A stretch of 64,000 bases of DNA from assembly GCA_033961575.1 (NCBI GenBank), contig CM066736.1:80934852-80998851 (forward strand). The letters run 5' to 3'. Of the stretch, positions 33,262-44,529 are shown piece by piece. The DNA is from Aselliscus stoliczkanus (lineage: Eukaryota; Chordata; Mammalia; Chiroptera; Hipposideridae). The notes beneath the pieces were generated by a model. It was given only the letters and a program-made list of their open reading frames with translations. It searched no databases and was not told the origin of the DNA. Position 1 is the first letter of the stretch. Every line of letters begins with the position of its first letter. The position numbers were made by a program, and so were the translations under genes.

Positions 33262-33956
33262 AAAATTGTAATGTCCTGACTTCCGGTAAAATGGCGCAAT
33301 ATACAGATGCTGTGCTAACTGCCTCCCAGGATCACACCAAAATTACAACCAAATTATACAGCATTCAACCCTGGAGGTTCCCGGAACACTGGAGGAACAG
33401 AACCACTAAACGAAGAACTTAAAGAGGAAGCCGCGTCTGGTCTGGTAGGACGGGCGGAGACGAGAGAGGGCGAGCCCCGTGAGGGAAGCCCCAGCCGTGG
33501 GAAGCTTGTCTGGTTGGGGGAGAGACCCTCCAGCCGCACACCAAGCTCACCAGCCCAGAGCTCCTTTGCCGAGAAGAGGAGTTCCAAGATAGCCGGCAGT
33601 AAATTAGTGAGGACTCTTTGCTCAGCTTGGTGAGGCTAAAAGAGGCTGGAGAATCAGTGGGGCCGGTGCCCAGGCTTGCTCGCCGGTGAGCACTTACCTG
33701 GTTCCTGGTGGAGGGAGTGGCTGTGTGAGCCGGACCTGGGAGCCTGCGGAGACGGACTGAGCTGAGCACCTTTGGTGCAAAGGCTGGAGGTTTTTGGACT
33801 ATTGTTCCCGTGGTGCGGAGCTCGCACGCGAGTAGTGTAGGGAGGACGCCATTTTGTCAGGCTTGGGCCCTCCCACAAAGGATCAGGTCCGAGACCTAAT
33901 TGGTCTGGTGGAATTGGCGCAGAAGTGCATGTGCGTGCGCGTGCGCCTGCGGCTTT

Positions 33957-34223
33957 GGATCCCCACCCCCTGCCTGGCTTATACTGTGTTGCCAGGGAAA
34001 CGCTGGGCGGGTGCCCTCCAGCTCCAACAGGCTGCTCACGGAGACCCGGGAGTGCGCGAGCCACCTCGGATCCCCACCCTCCGCTCGGCTTGTGCTGCGT
34101 TGCCAGGGAAACGCCTAGTGGGAGTGATCCGGCTCCAACAGGCTGCTCACTGAGACACAGAAGTGCGCAAGCCACCTCGGTCCACGCTCTCCGCACTCCG
34201 CTTGCAGAGTTGCCGGGCTGGTG
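33957..34223 (+). repeat. Tandem monomers in the HAL1-type 5'UTR
   Basis: Two consecutive 111-bp units (33,957-34,067 and 34,068-34,178) share 'ttgccagggaaacgc', 'gctccaacaggctgctcac' and 'gccacctcgg', and a partial third unit runs to about 34,223. GC- and CpG-rich. Tandem monomers in an L1 5'UTR recall rodent L1 promoters; promoter function here is inference. Short frames on both strands across the block are GC-driven and not genes. Confidence 0.85.
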
Positions 34224-34391
34224 ATTGGTTGTCGGGCTGCTCGGCCTGATCTGCGAGTGGCAGATTGGGACAGGCTGAGACTGGGAGTTTTCCTGGGAGT
34301 GTTGGGCCGTGAGCTATGTGCTTGCGTGATCCAGCCAGGGCTCTTCTGGTGATCTATCTAATACATCAAAGCAATCCCAGAGCGACCCAGA

Positions 34392-35265
34392 ATGGGGAAA
34401 CAAAGAAACATGTCACAAGTAAAAGATCAGAAGAAACCTCCAGAAATGGAACCAAATGAAACAGAGGGATCCAACCTTTCAGAGACACAGTTTAGAACAC
34501 TGATGATAAGAATGTTTAAGGAACTTAGCAAGGACATAAAGAAGGATAGGGAAACCATAAAAAAATAACCTGTTAGAACTAAAGAATACAATAACTGAAA
34601 TGAAGAACACACTCAAAGGAATCACCAGTAGAGTAGATGAAGCAGAGAAGCGAATCAGGGATTTGGAAGATAAAATAGCAGAACTCACCCAGTTGGCACA
34701 GCAAAAAGACCAAAGAATAAAAAACAATGAAAATAGTTTAAGAGCCCTATGGGACAAGGTGAAGCGCAACCACCTTCAAATCATAGGGATACCAGAAGGA
34801 GAAGAGAAGAAGCAAGGGGTCGAGAATGTATTTGAAAAAATAATGACTGAAAACTTCCCTACCCTGGTGAAGGAAATCAACATACATGCCCAGGAAGTGC
34901 AGAGGGTTCCAAACAAGCTGAACCCAAACAGGTCCACTCCAAGACACATCATAGTTAAAATGGCAAAGGTTAAAGACAGAGACAGAATCCTAGAGGCTGC
35001 AAGAGAAAGACAGCAGGTTACATACAAAGGAACTCCTGTTAGACTAACAGCTGACTTGTCTACAGAAACTCTGCAGGCCAGAAGGGAGTGGCAGGAGATA
35101 TTCAAAGTGACACAAAATAACGGCCTACAACCAAGATTGCTCTACCCAGCATGGCTATCACTTAAAATTGAAGGAGAAATAAAGAGCTTCTCAGAAAAGA
35201 ATAAGCTTAAGGAATTCATTACCACCAAGCCAGCATTGCAAGAAATGTTAAAAGGGCTTTTTTAA
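34392..35265 (+). pseudogene. L1 ORF1p-type gene, one frameshift
   Basis: ORF1p is the L1 nucleic-acid chaperone that trimerises and coats L1 RNA in the cytoplasm. The first frame starts at ATG 34,392 ('MGKQRNMSQVKDQKKPPEM') and stops at 34,568 after 58 residues because an A-run (34,559-34,565) seems to hold one extra A. The second frame, from M 34,600, gives 221 residues to the natural stop at 35,265. Order: a heptad-rich coiled coil ('RVDEAEKRIRDLEDKIAELT'), an RRM-like middle ('LQIIGIPEGEE', 'PNRSTPRHIIVKM') and a C-terminal domain ('TYKGTPVRLTADLSTETLQ', 'LQPRLLYP'). Without the shift the product would be about 290 residues, typical for ORF1p. Confidence 0.9.
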
Positions 35266-35338
35266 ACAAAAGAAAGGGGTAAACAAGCTAACCCAGAGAG
35301 ACAATTTAAGAAGATTGAAGTCGTATCAAGCAGATATA

Positions 35339-35750
35339 AAGGAAAAACTGATGGTTGCTGGCTGGGAGGGAGTGGGGAAGAGGGAGAGGGGAAGGTTTTG
35401 GACAATGTATGTGGGACTACAATGTTGCCACAGGGATATGGGGGCAGTTCTGGGAATGTAATTGACAATGTTGTGAAGAGACTATTATGTTGCAAGAAAT
35501 AAGTCAGTCGGAGAAGGACAGGTACCATGTGATCTCACTAGTGTGTGGAGTCTGAAGAGCTGAGTGAACGATCAAAGTAAACAGACTCAAAGATGTAGAG
35601 GAAAAACTGAGGGTTGCTAGTTGGGAGAGGGGTGGGGATGGGGGGGAAGGGGAAGGGATTAGACAGCATAAATAGACAACTACAATATTGCCACAGGGAT
35701 ATGAAACACAGCTCGGGGAATATAATAATGTAAAAATTTTGTGGCATGTC
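35339..35750 (+). repeat. Duplicated block in the HAL1-type 3' region
   Basis: 'aaggaaaaactgatggttgc' (about 35,339) and 'aggaaaaactgagggttgc' (about 35,601) start two related blocks, each with a G/GGGA-rich run, then 'acaatgttgccacaggg'/'acaatattgccacaggg' and 'gggaatgta'/'gggaatata'. About 262 bp apart: an internal duplication of the 3' region. Confidence 0.8.
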
Positions 35751-36065
35751 AGGTAGTCACATGTCTTGTTAGGGAGACCACTTCATGGATGGAGTAGAGG
35801 CTTGATCACTGCACTGTACACCTGAAGCTGATGTTGTATAGTATTGTATGCCAACTGCAACTGAATATGTGGATGGTCACAGGATTTGGAGTATACTGTG
35901 GAGGGGAGTCAGGGGAGTTGTGATGGATATGTATGATATGGGGGGGAGTGGGGTGGCGAACTGGGGGAGGGGGGGTTTTTACTTTGGGGGGTAAAAAGTA
36001 TAACTATTGCCTTGTGTTGTACACCTGAAACTAATAAAAAATTTAAAAAAAAATTGTAATGTCCT

Positions 36066-37399
36066 AAAACAGGAGATACTCAGTGCATAATTTGAAATAA
36101 AAAATAAAATTATGAAGGAAGCTAAAATCTACTATAATTGTTTCACCTAGAGAAGAGATAAACACATTTAGCAAGAGTTCATTTTATGATTGTGATCATA
36201 CTTCTTCACTTCATGCATAATTTTATTATTTTCTGCATATTCTCAAAACATTTGTGATTATGCTAGATATATGATTGCCTAGTCTCCACTGAAAACATTT
36301 TGTCTCAGTAATTTCAATTAATTCCTTTCTTGATGCCTATGATGGGCGTACTACTGTGCTGGACCTGGGCTTAGAAAGATGAGAAAGGGCCAACCTCTCT
36401 CTAGAAAGTGTTGTGGAGGAAAAAACACGTAGACAAGAAAAAACATACCACGGTTTATTTCCAGTCATTTATTAGGATAACAATAGAAACATAGTTCTCT
36501 AACAAACATTCATATAAATTTTGCAGAGTGTCACTTTACATTCCAAATATGTTACCAGCAAGCACACCATCTTTTTCCTCCTGAACTTGCAGTTTTATGG
36601 TCAATGTTAATAATTGTTACTAATTTAGTTGGGTTTATTAATGGATATTCAATTATCTTAGGACCTTTAAACAATTCAAGAATCCTCAATTTGTTCTACA
36701 GTGTCAGGGAGGTAATGACCATAAATAATAATCACCTTCTCTGTGAGTTTTCTAATCTTAATTACATGTTTGCTTCATGCACTCATCTAACCGGAATTTT
36801 ATGATCCAAAAGTGATTTACTGCTATAAATTAAATAATTATCTGAGGTGCTGCCAGGGCTGCTGAGACTGGTGATGCGAAATCTGATCAATCTTGTGGAG
36901 CTTAATGTCTCCTACGAATTGAAACCAGCTCAGGAATTCATAGCCTGTTTTATTGTCTCCTGCAGCCCCGGCCATTTAGATCAGGGAAGAGAAAAAAAAG
37001 AAGAAAATGTATTATCTGTCTCAGGCCTGTGGCAGCCAAGTGAAAAGATTTAGAAAGTCATAAAAATTACTCTAAGAAAAAAAAAAGAGTATGGAAACAA
37101 TTTGATCTGGGTGGTTTGGAAGAAATGGACCAGAATAACTCTTGTCCAGCAGTTCATAGAAATATCTGCTTAGTATTGTACCTTTACACAATTGCAGAGG
37201 ACCATATATTACTTCAAATCTGCTAACAAACAAAAGTTTTTAAATTCAATAGCCACTCCCACCCCCACTGCTCTCATATTGTGCTTGAACTATTATAGTC
37301 ATGAAGAGAAAAAAACACAAGATATTTATATATATATATGAAGGGAAAAACAATATGATAATGTTAATTATAGAGATGTATGTGAGGAACAACGGGAGC
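36066..37399. other. Unassigned, single-copy-looking DNA
   Basis: 36,480-37,000 shows no recognisable repeat. It has clustered TAAT-core motifs ('taattgttactaatttag', 'cttaattacatg', 'aattaaataattatctg') followed by a more balanced block at 36,840-36,990. No long frame, splice-flanked exon or RNA gene recognised. Conserved non-coding DNA is possible but unproved. Confidence 0.4.
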
Positions 37400-37560
37400 A
37401 TGCTATTTAAGAGGTTGGAGAGGTCTTAGAGACTACCTATGGCTAAAATCAAAATCCTCTGTTTTGAGAGTAAACTAAGGCTTGGAGTGACTGTGGCTCA
37501 TCCCAGGTGACACTGCTCAGGTGATAACACCTGGCTGCACAACTGAATTCTGGATGGTAT
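37400..37560 (-). repeat. MIR SINE relic
   Basis: 'gagagtaaactaaggcttgg', 'agtgactgtggctcatccc' and 'cacctggctgcacaactgaa' are antisense MIR-like. Confidence 0.52.
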
Positions 37561-37679
37561 TTTCACTTGACCTTTCCTCCCCTCACTCTCTACCTCCCTT
37601 CTGTGCAACTTAGCTGAGGACTTCATATTTATTCCTCTAGGAAATTTTGTCAGCTGCCAATATCCTTTTATCAAAAGAA

Positions 37680-38045
37680 AAACTTGCTCCATGTTCTTTT
37701 ACCTTTCAGCCTATAATCATTCATTACTATATCATATACTGATATTTCTTGATGTCCTATTAGACTATAAAGATAGCTATAAACAGGAAGGTCATCATCC
37801 TTTGTGTGATGGAACCAATTAACCAGTAAGGAACACAATGATAAGCAGGTAAAGCAATAAATTAAATAATAGCACATGGTGATCACTGCTGTAAAGGAAA
37901 TCCCCTGGGCCCTCACTATGGGGGCTAAGGGTAGATAGTACTAAGGAGATGCTTTAGAGGGTGAGGCCAGGGAAAGCCCAGGAGGTGGTATTGTAAGAGA
38001 TGGCAAGCAAACTGAACCTTGAAGGATGAGGGGAGAGCCTGGCAG
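37680..38045 (-). repeat. L2 LINE relic
   Basis: 'gatgctttagagggtgagg', 'ccagggaaagcccaggagg' and 'actgaaccttgaaggatgag' match the antisense L2 body. The part before 37,840 is less clear. The minus-strand frame at 37,671-37,916 has no domain. Confidence 0.55.
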
Positions 38046-38369
38046 TATATTATTCTGTCTCCTCATATTTACTGCCCCACCTTTAGCATTCTCTGCATAC
38101 CATAGAAGTCCCCAAAGGAGAGCTTTCTTTGTATCTTTTAACACCAAACCTATAAGCTTCCAGACAGCTGCAATGGTCTTTTCCTTCCACTATCATAATA
38201 CGATGAAATGGGGGTCCTACCTGTTCTCTAACTATATCACACATAAAGGATAACATTGTTAATATTTAAAAAGTTGTGGATATGCATGTTCTGACCTAGG
38301 TCTAATCTAACACAATGTTGACATTAATTCCATTGTTCAGTGTATGCTTACTGTTGTTAATAGCCTTCC
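38046..38369. other. Unassigned DNA
   Basis: Nothing recognised. Confidence 0.35.
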
Positions 38370-38480
38370 ATCAAGAAACATATGCTAAGCCCCTACACTG
38401 TGTCTGCGACTGTGTAAGGTGAGGTACATGAGATACAGTGATGAAGAAGAGGATCTTGCATCAACCATGTTAGTCCATGT
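38370..38480 (-). repeat. L2 LINE 3' relic
   Basis: 'atgctaagcccctacactg' and 'gagatacagtgatgaagaag' are antisense L2-like. Short and weak. Confidence 0.38.
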
Positions 38481-38539
38481 TGAGCTTTTCCCTCATTTAC
38501 TAATGAGAGGTGACTCACTTATCATGGACTTTGGCCCTG

Positions 38540-38745
38540 ATGCTTTTAAAATATGCAACCTACTGACTACAATCACTGGTGACTCATTCTTCTGTAGGGT
38601 TCAGTTTCCTCCTTCTTGGAAAGCATGCGGTAAAGAGCATTATTTCTCTCTCAGAGTTTTGGGGGAGAATTAAATGAGTCCCATGAATGTGGAAGTGCTG
38701 ATAAGCTACAAACTGTTATACAAAAACAGTATAATACTTCTGTAT
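38540..38745 (+). repeat. MIR SINE relic
   Basis: 'gggttcagtttcctccttc', 'ctctcagagttttgggggag', 'aattaaatgagtcccatg' and 'gtggaagtgctgataagc' in sense MIR order. Confidence 0.52.
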
Positions 38746-40009
38746 AATGTAGTACAGTGGTGGGGACTACTGTTCTTTGTTCATATTCTTTGGAAAGAAT
38801 TAATCATCATCATCACTGCCAAGTACTTAGTGAGTGCTCACCACAGCCAAACTTCGTGTGTGGCTTCCTCTCCAGTGGATCAGAGAGAGTGTTTTCATAA
38901 ACTGTATTTCTCAGATTCTTCAGTGGAAATAGAATCGTGTATTCTGTATTATCAAATCGCCGAAAGATCGCTAGAGTGATCAGAACCATTAGAATTACAG
39001 GGACAGGGTATAGTCTGGGGCTAAGCATTTGTTTTATTATACTAGATGGACGTATATTTTATGTTATTTTCCCTTTATGAATTGTTTCTACAAAAGTAGA
39101 TTATGAAGAATGTCCCCAATTTTTGTTTCGTTTTTTCTATCTTTTCCCCTAGGTAAGTAATGTATCTTGGGGGATAGTGTTCTTACCAAGAAAAAAACCC
39201 CATAACATCTTATTCTTTCCAGTAAGAGGAAACAAGATTACACTGGGATGTATGTCAGTAAAGTTTAACTGTTATTGACAAGGGTGCTATATCACTATGT
39301 ACAATTCTTGCTAACTTCTCGTGAGATGGCCTAAAGAGAAGGCAAATGCAAAGTGGCATAGAGAACTGGTCTTCACAGCTCAAGCATATTACAAAGCTTG
39401 CAATATTTCTTTCTTTCAGTATATTTTTTCGCCGTCCAAAAAACATTACCAAGATTCAATAAAACTTTCTATAAATGAAATCAGTCATTGAACTGATCAG
39501 TTAAAATTGCAAAATGTAGGATAAAATAAACAAATCTCATTTTCTGGAGAAAATTACTTCTAGGTGTTCCCCAGAGGTGACCATTATTAAATTCACTATT
39601 CAGTACTCTAAAAAACTCAAAACCACACATGACAAGAAAAATGTCCTTAGCTTGGGTGAACTCACAAACAGAAGTTTGGAAGCAGGTTATTATTCACTAA
39701 AGATTTCTGCTAGAATAAGCTAATTAAAGGGAAAGTAAAAGCTTTGTATATTGGATTTGTGTATAGATTAGCATGAAAATATATTAATGAAATTAGTTTA
39801 CTAAATTTTCAAAAGTGATTGTTTTTTTGGTTCTAATTTGAAATAATTGTGACAAATGTTTTTGGATACCCTTGTTTATCCTCTCGGTAATCACATCAGC
39901 CAAGAACAGGCAAACAAGAGATGACAACACTCTAACTACAGATACCACTAAACTATGATTCATATTTCCTCTCTGTTCAACTGCCCTAGTTCTGGTCTTT
40001 TAAAATCCC
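38746..40009. other. Unassigned AT-rich DNA
   Basis: No gene or named repeat. The 101-codon frame at 38,674-38,979 has no domain and overlaps MIR sequence. Confidence 0.38.
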
Positions 40010-40340
40010 TATATACTCTTGTTATAACTCCTAATTGGTCTCCTCTGTTGGGCTTTCTGTCTTTTATTCTGTCCTACACAGAGTTGCCATATCAGTTTTA
40101 ATGTCAGTCTTAATGAAACTTAACACAGTGTCAATTCCTTAGCATGGTGACAAGATCCTCAATCTAGTCCTGATTCAGTTCACTAATCTCCTTCATTCAC
40201 CAATTTCTAGACTAACAAGAGACTCTACTCCTCACATATTCATATGTTCCTGCTTATGTGCCTTTGCCTGTATAGCCTACCTAGAATGATATTGATGCCA
40301 TTTTTGTCTTTCATCTTCATCTATACTCTCTATAGGCGTT
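40010..40340 (+). repeat. Possible L2 LINE relic
   Basis: 'aactcctaattggtctcc', 'cactaatctccttcattc', 'gtgcctttgcctgtatagcc' loosely follow sense L2. Confidence 0.38.
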
Positions 40341-40959
40341 TGCTCTATGAATGTTGAATAATATTGCTAAGAATCTTTAGGATACATTAATATGATATAT
40401 AAATCACCCTGTGAACTTGCCATGCCTATTTCTCATTTCTTATCCTTGACAATAGTCAATATGCAAAATGTCCCTTTTGCTAACTTGGATATCACATGTC
40501 TTTTATAAGCTGGTTATTTATATATATAGTTGAAGGAATAATGCACTTTTTAGGATATTGGAAGATGTGCTTGAATCTTTCCTTATCTTTATCCAGAACA
40601 TCTATCACTTTGCAAAATTTCTCATTTCACAAAGATTTACCCCATTAATGGCATTTTTTGTCTCCTTCAAGACATTTCTTCTGGGAATTATTCCCCAAGG
40701 ACACTTGGGCAGAATTACATATCTCATGATATCAAGGGATATATTTATATTTGTGTCATTGTGCTTACTTCTTATACATTTATTTCTCTTCTTTCCTGAT
40801 ATAGTAAATAATTCAAGGCAGGGGAATTTTCATATCTGACTTTTCAGTATCAAATATGAGAAATGATACCAAATAAGACATACAATCAATATTTAGTGAT
40901 ATATTGGATTTATAAATATCTATTCCCTAATTATAACTTGTGATCTACACCGTAAAGCA
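40341..40959. other. Unassigned DNA
   Basis: A 93-codon Phe/Ile/Leu-rich frame (40,558-40,839) looks membrane-like only because of AT-rich codon composition; no family match seen. Confidence 0.38.
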
Positions 40960-41225
40960 CACTTTTGTGAAGTCCTTCTTATTTGTGTCCATTTGAAAAT
41001 GCTCTCTTTCCCCTGGATACCCACATAATCTTTTTCATGGAATTTATAATTTTCTGCTCTGAAGTATCTCAAGTTATAGACATGTTTATTTTCTCAGACT
41101 AACTTGTGAAATATTCTAGTAAGAAGGACTGTGTTTCATTTTTCTTTATACTGCCTTATTTCCCCAATCTTTGCACAGATTGAGAACCTGACAGGCATTC
41201 AATAAATATTTAATGAATGGATGAT
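40960..41225 (+). repeat. L2 LINE 3' end
   Basis: 'gtgaagtccttcttatttg', 'aagaaggactgtgtttcatt', then the terminus 'aacctgacaggcattcaat', 'aaatatttaatgaatgga'. Confidence 0.58.
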
Positions 41226-42539
41226 TGGGTGATGCAAACCACTTTTTGAAGTAGATCCACTGCAAACTACAATGAGTATTTGCAGTATTGGGAAAGCATG
41301 CAACTCAGATTCAATGTGGTGATAAAACTGTTACACATCACAGGGAACCATCTTACAGAATCCACAGCATGGATGGTGGTAGAGGTGGCAGAGGACTTGG
41401 CATGATGCACTGGTGGTGAATCTGCCATTTATGTTGTCATGGTAATTTGTAGTTTTCTACAACCATTATTTAATGTGAGCCTGATTAAAGACCATTGAAG
41501 CAAGCAAAGTGAAGATTCTTTGTTTGCTGGATTCCTTTTCAGGATGTTTTAGTAAATATTTATGTATTAAATCTTCAGATATTAGCTGGACATGGGTGAT
41601 TCAGGGATAGAAAACAAGAAAATGTTTTTTTGAGATATCATATTTTAATGATGAAAACCTTGTACCTGAGAGAAACTGCTAACTGATCCTGAGTCACAGA
41701 CTTAGTGCATATAGAGAATTCAGCATAAGACTTTTCTGTCAATTAAGAAATATTGGTTTCCTGTACTTCTTTATATTATCTTCTTTCCTAAATAATTATT
41801 TCATCTACTCAGGGGCAGAAAATCAGTAAGCAAATTTTTATTGTAAATGTGAATATTTTCCAATGACAATCAGGATTATAATAATTTAAAGAAAAAGACA
41901 GAGAGAGAGAGAGAGGCTGAAACTTGTTGGAGGTCAGCTACCGCCATATGGTTGTCATCTAGACAATTTCATGAACGTATAAAGGATATCAGTATCAAAT
42001 ATGAGGTGCTTTTGGTATTCAAGGAATAAATCTTAGACCCATTGTCAAGAAGCCTTCATAAATAAACAACTCCTGAGTCTCAAAACTTAGATCATTAAGT
42101 AAAATAAATATTTATAATTGTGTAAATACACTTTATGCAAAAACTATTCTTGCTAAACCCTGATAGGATATGTATTAATTGATATGTAATATATATATTT
42201 AGTATTGTATAACAAAGTTATGTGATATATAATATGTGATATATATTTTTCCCTTAGTATTTTGTTGTTGCTGTTGTTCTGTTAAAAAAATAATTTTATG
42301 TAGATTCTGTGACCATGAAGGAGTACCAAAAAACACATGGGTGAAAATTTGCTGTTTGCAATTCACAAATAGAATAAAGCATATGTGGACAATTGAGGAA
42401 CGGTTGGTTATATCAGAGATGGTGAACATCTGTTGGGAGCACAGATGTTAACTGCTATTTGGAGAAGACAGCATATTAATTCATATCAATTATTTCAAAT
42501 GGTTAGAAGACTTCAGGTTGACAAGACACATTTGTTTTC
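41226..42539. other. Unassigned AT-rich DNA
   Basis: No gene. A short (GA)n run at 41,898-41,914. AT-rich frames of about 70 codons on both strands near 42,200-42,450 have no domain. Confidence 0.38.
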
Positions 42540-42593
42540 TTTTACCTTCCTTCCTTTTTTTCTTTTCTTTTCTTTCCTTTTTTTTTTTTTTAA
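42540..42593. repeat. Pyrimidine (T/C) tract
   Basis: Almost pure T/C run; the Lys-rich antisense frame is an artefact. Confidence 0.88.
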
Positions 42594-42779
42594 GTCAGCA
42601 GGTATTCCATGGTAATATGCAAGCAATTCACTGTGGAAAAATGCCAGGCTCATCATTAACTCTGACATGTTGGTGACATGAAATATCTGAGAGTAGTCAG
42701 TCTGTCCCAACCTGACTTAGCTAGTACTGAAGTGATGTATGCGAATGTAAAATACTACAAAATTTGAGAGAGAAGCTAG

Positions 42780-43015
42780 CAATAATAATAATAATAATAA
42801 TAATAATGATAGCTAACCCTTGTATAGTGCTTACTTTTGTTTTACATAACAACGCATTTTATCCTCACAACATCTATATTAGGTAGGTTGTGTTATAATC
42901 TCTATAAATGAGGGAATTGAAGGACAGATAGTTAAATACAAAAGGTGGTATCTAGTAGAGCTAGGGATCAACTCAGGCAGTGTGGTCTCACGGGCCCATG
43001 CTCTTACCCACTAAG
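42780..43015 (-). repeat. MIR SINE with (AAT)n
   Basis: (AAT)n at 42,780-42,807, then antisense MIR: 'gatagctaacccttgtatag', 'cattttatcctcacaacatc', 'ttaggtaggttgtgttata', 'gagggaattgaaggacag', 'gagctagggatcaactcagg', 'catgctcttacccactaagc'. Well preserved. Confidence 0.7.
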
Positions 43016-43355
43016 CTCTAACTTGATATACATAAATGCATACATGTGTATGCAGTGGGTTATTTACATTTGGATATAGTATATCTAAGTCTCTTAGTGT
43101 GTATAAATCTTATACAATTGTGATATGTTCTCCTTTGCACATCTTCTGAGTACTTTTCCTAAAATGTAGCATCAGACTTTGAGGGATATAAATAATAATC
43201 CATTCATTTACTCAGTCATTTTTGCATTGTTTGAATAATATAAAACTTGTATTGTTGGTGAATGAACACATAAGTAAATGAATGAACAAATATATGCCAG
43301 AATATAAGAAATAAAAAAAAATGAGTGAAGAATGAATAAATGAATTAATTTGTAA
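43016..43355. other. Unassigned AT-rich DNA
   Basis: Nothing recognised beyond AT-rich sequence. Confidence 0.35.
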
Positions 43356-43359
43356 TTCA

Positions 43360-43520
43360 GGGAATGTTTATTGAGTTTCAACTTTAGTTCAGAGAAAAGA
43401 AAGGAGAGAGGCTCCTGAATTCATGAAGTTCAGTATAGTAGCTTGAAAGACAAAGGACAAGAAATACGCAAGTCTAGTAGAGTGTTACAAGGAAAAGCTG
43501 AAGTGAGAAAAAGATATTTA
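43360..43520 (-). repeat. L2 LINE 3' relic
   Basis: 'gggaatgtttattgagtttc', 'gctcctgaattcatgaag' and 'agagtgttacaaggaaaagc' are antisense L2-like. Confidence 0.42.
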
Positions 43521-43559
43521 TCAAACCAAAGTAGTACTTAAGTGCAGCTGCATATTTGA

Positions 43560-43705
43560 GCGAATTGGAAACCTTTTTAAAAAGATCTATTGCTAGTGTC
43601 CCCCTGTAGAGAAATTCAATCCAAATCTTGAGGGCTAAGAGCTGGGCATGTGAAATTATCTCAGATTAATCTAATGTGCAGCCATATTTGAGAACCACTG
43701 GTCAG
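43560..43705 (+). mobile_element. MER5-type hAT relic (partial)
   Basis: 'aacctttttaaaaagatct' and the terminal 'atgtgcagccatatttgag', 'aaccactgg' match the 3' half of MER5A, fully preserved at 62,257-62,435. The left end is missing. Confidence 0.52.
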
Positions 43706-44529
43706 ACAAAAGGAGATCTTTAGGAAGCTTTTACAGAGTAAACAATTTTCTGGTTGAGTCTTGATAGGTCACCAGAATAAAGTGGGGGGTTATGGGTAAG
43801 TATGTGGACAGAGCAACAGGAGGGAGGGCAGAAAGGGAAGGAAAGGTGAAGAGTAGAACTGCTATGTACAGAGACTTCTTGGCAAAAGAGCTGTACAGCT
43901 TACTCTGCTTCTGCAAACTTCTGAGCCCCTGGACCCTGTGTTTCTCATGCTATTTGCCTTTGCTCCCTTGCTAGACAGGGATTAAATACTCAGTCAGGTG
44001 TATGGTGTTCTGGACTTATTTAGGATAATGGCCTTTATCGATTGTGGTTCTCTGCCTGCAGGCCTCTTTGGATGTTTCAGCTTCAACTTTGACTTCAGAC
44101 TCATACTTCCCTAAATAGCTTCTAAATGGATTTTAAAATGCTCTATCTAAATTACTTAAAGGCTTACCTCAGCCACCCCATCAATTTCTAGAGAATGAGC
44201 TCTTGCCAACAATCAAGATTTTGTTGCACTTTGCAAGCCAAGTGAAAGCTATAGACCTTGCCTTAAGGAGTTTACCTCCGTGAAGTAGGTGTGACTGGGT
44301 ACTTAAAAATACATAAAATGCTATGATTTGGAATTGGATCTAGAAATGCTGACTCTCTCCCTGTAGTTAGAGCTGTTAAGTACTTTAGCACGCATTTCAA
44401 ACCATTTCAGCTTGACAGTGAGGTAGCTATAACATCTTGTGTTGCTCATGTGAAGAGACTCTGTACAATATTTTCAAAATCATCTGAAAAAGGTCATTAG
44501 ATATTTTGACTGTTGTCTTTGTTGAATAA
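43706..44529. other. Unassigned, possible L2 trace
   Basis: 43,715-43,870 ('aggaagcttttacagagtaa', 'gagcaacaggagggagggc') may be antisense L2. The rest is unrecognised. Confidence 0.35.

Larger units (their letters stand above)
33278..36049 (+). mobile_element. ORF1-only L1 (HAL1-type) retrotransposon
   Basis: A 2.77-kb unit flanked by a perfect 16-bp target duplication 'aaaattgtaatgtcct' (33,262-33,277 and 36,050-36,065). It starts 'gacttccggtaaaatggcg', an L1-like 5' end, has a GC-rich 5'UTR of about 1.1 kb, an ORF1 (34,392-35,265), an approximately 0.78-kb 3' region and an A-rich tail. There is no ORF2: ORF1 passes straight into sequence resembling the L1 3' end ('gaaataagtcagtcggag', 'gtgatctcactagtgtgtgg'). 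Both termini and the duplication are present, so the ORF2-less form itself retroposed as a unit. That is the HAL1 (half-L1) plan. Mobilisation would need L1 ORF2p in trans. Confidence 0.9.

Noticed and set aside
33354..34224. Overlapping GC-rich frames on both strands, up to 180 codons
   Set aside because: They sit in the CpG-rich 5'UTR monomers of the HAL1-type element; long frames on both strands result from few AT-rich stop codons.
34479..35105. Minus-strand Leu/Phe/Ser-rich frames of 66-109 codons
   Set aside because: Antisense shadows of the ORF1 reading frame.
40558..40839. Hydrophobic 93-codon frame resembling a membrane peptide
   Set aside because: AT-rich DNA routinely yields Phe/Ile/Leu-rich frames; no family similarity or start context.
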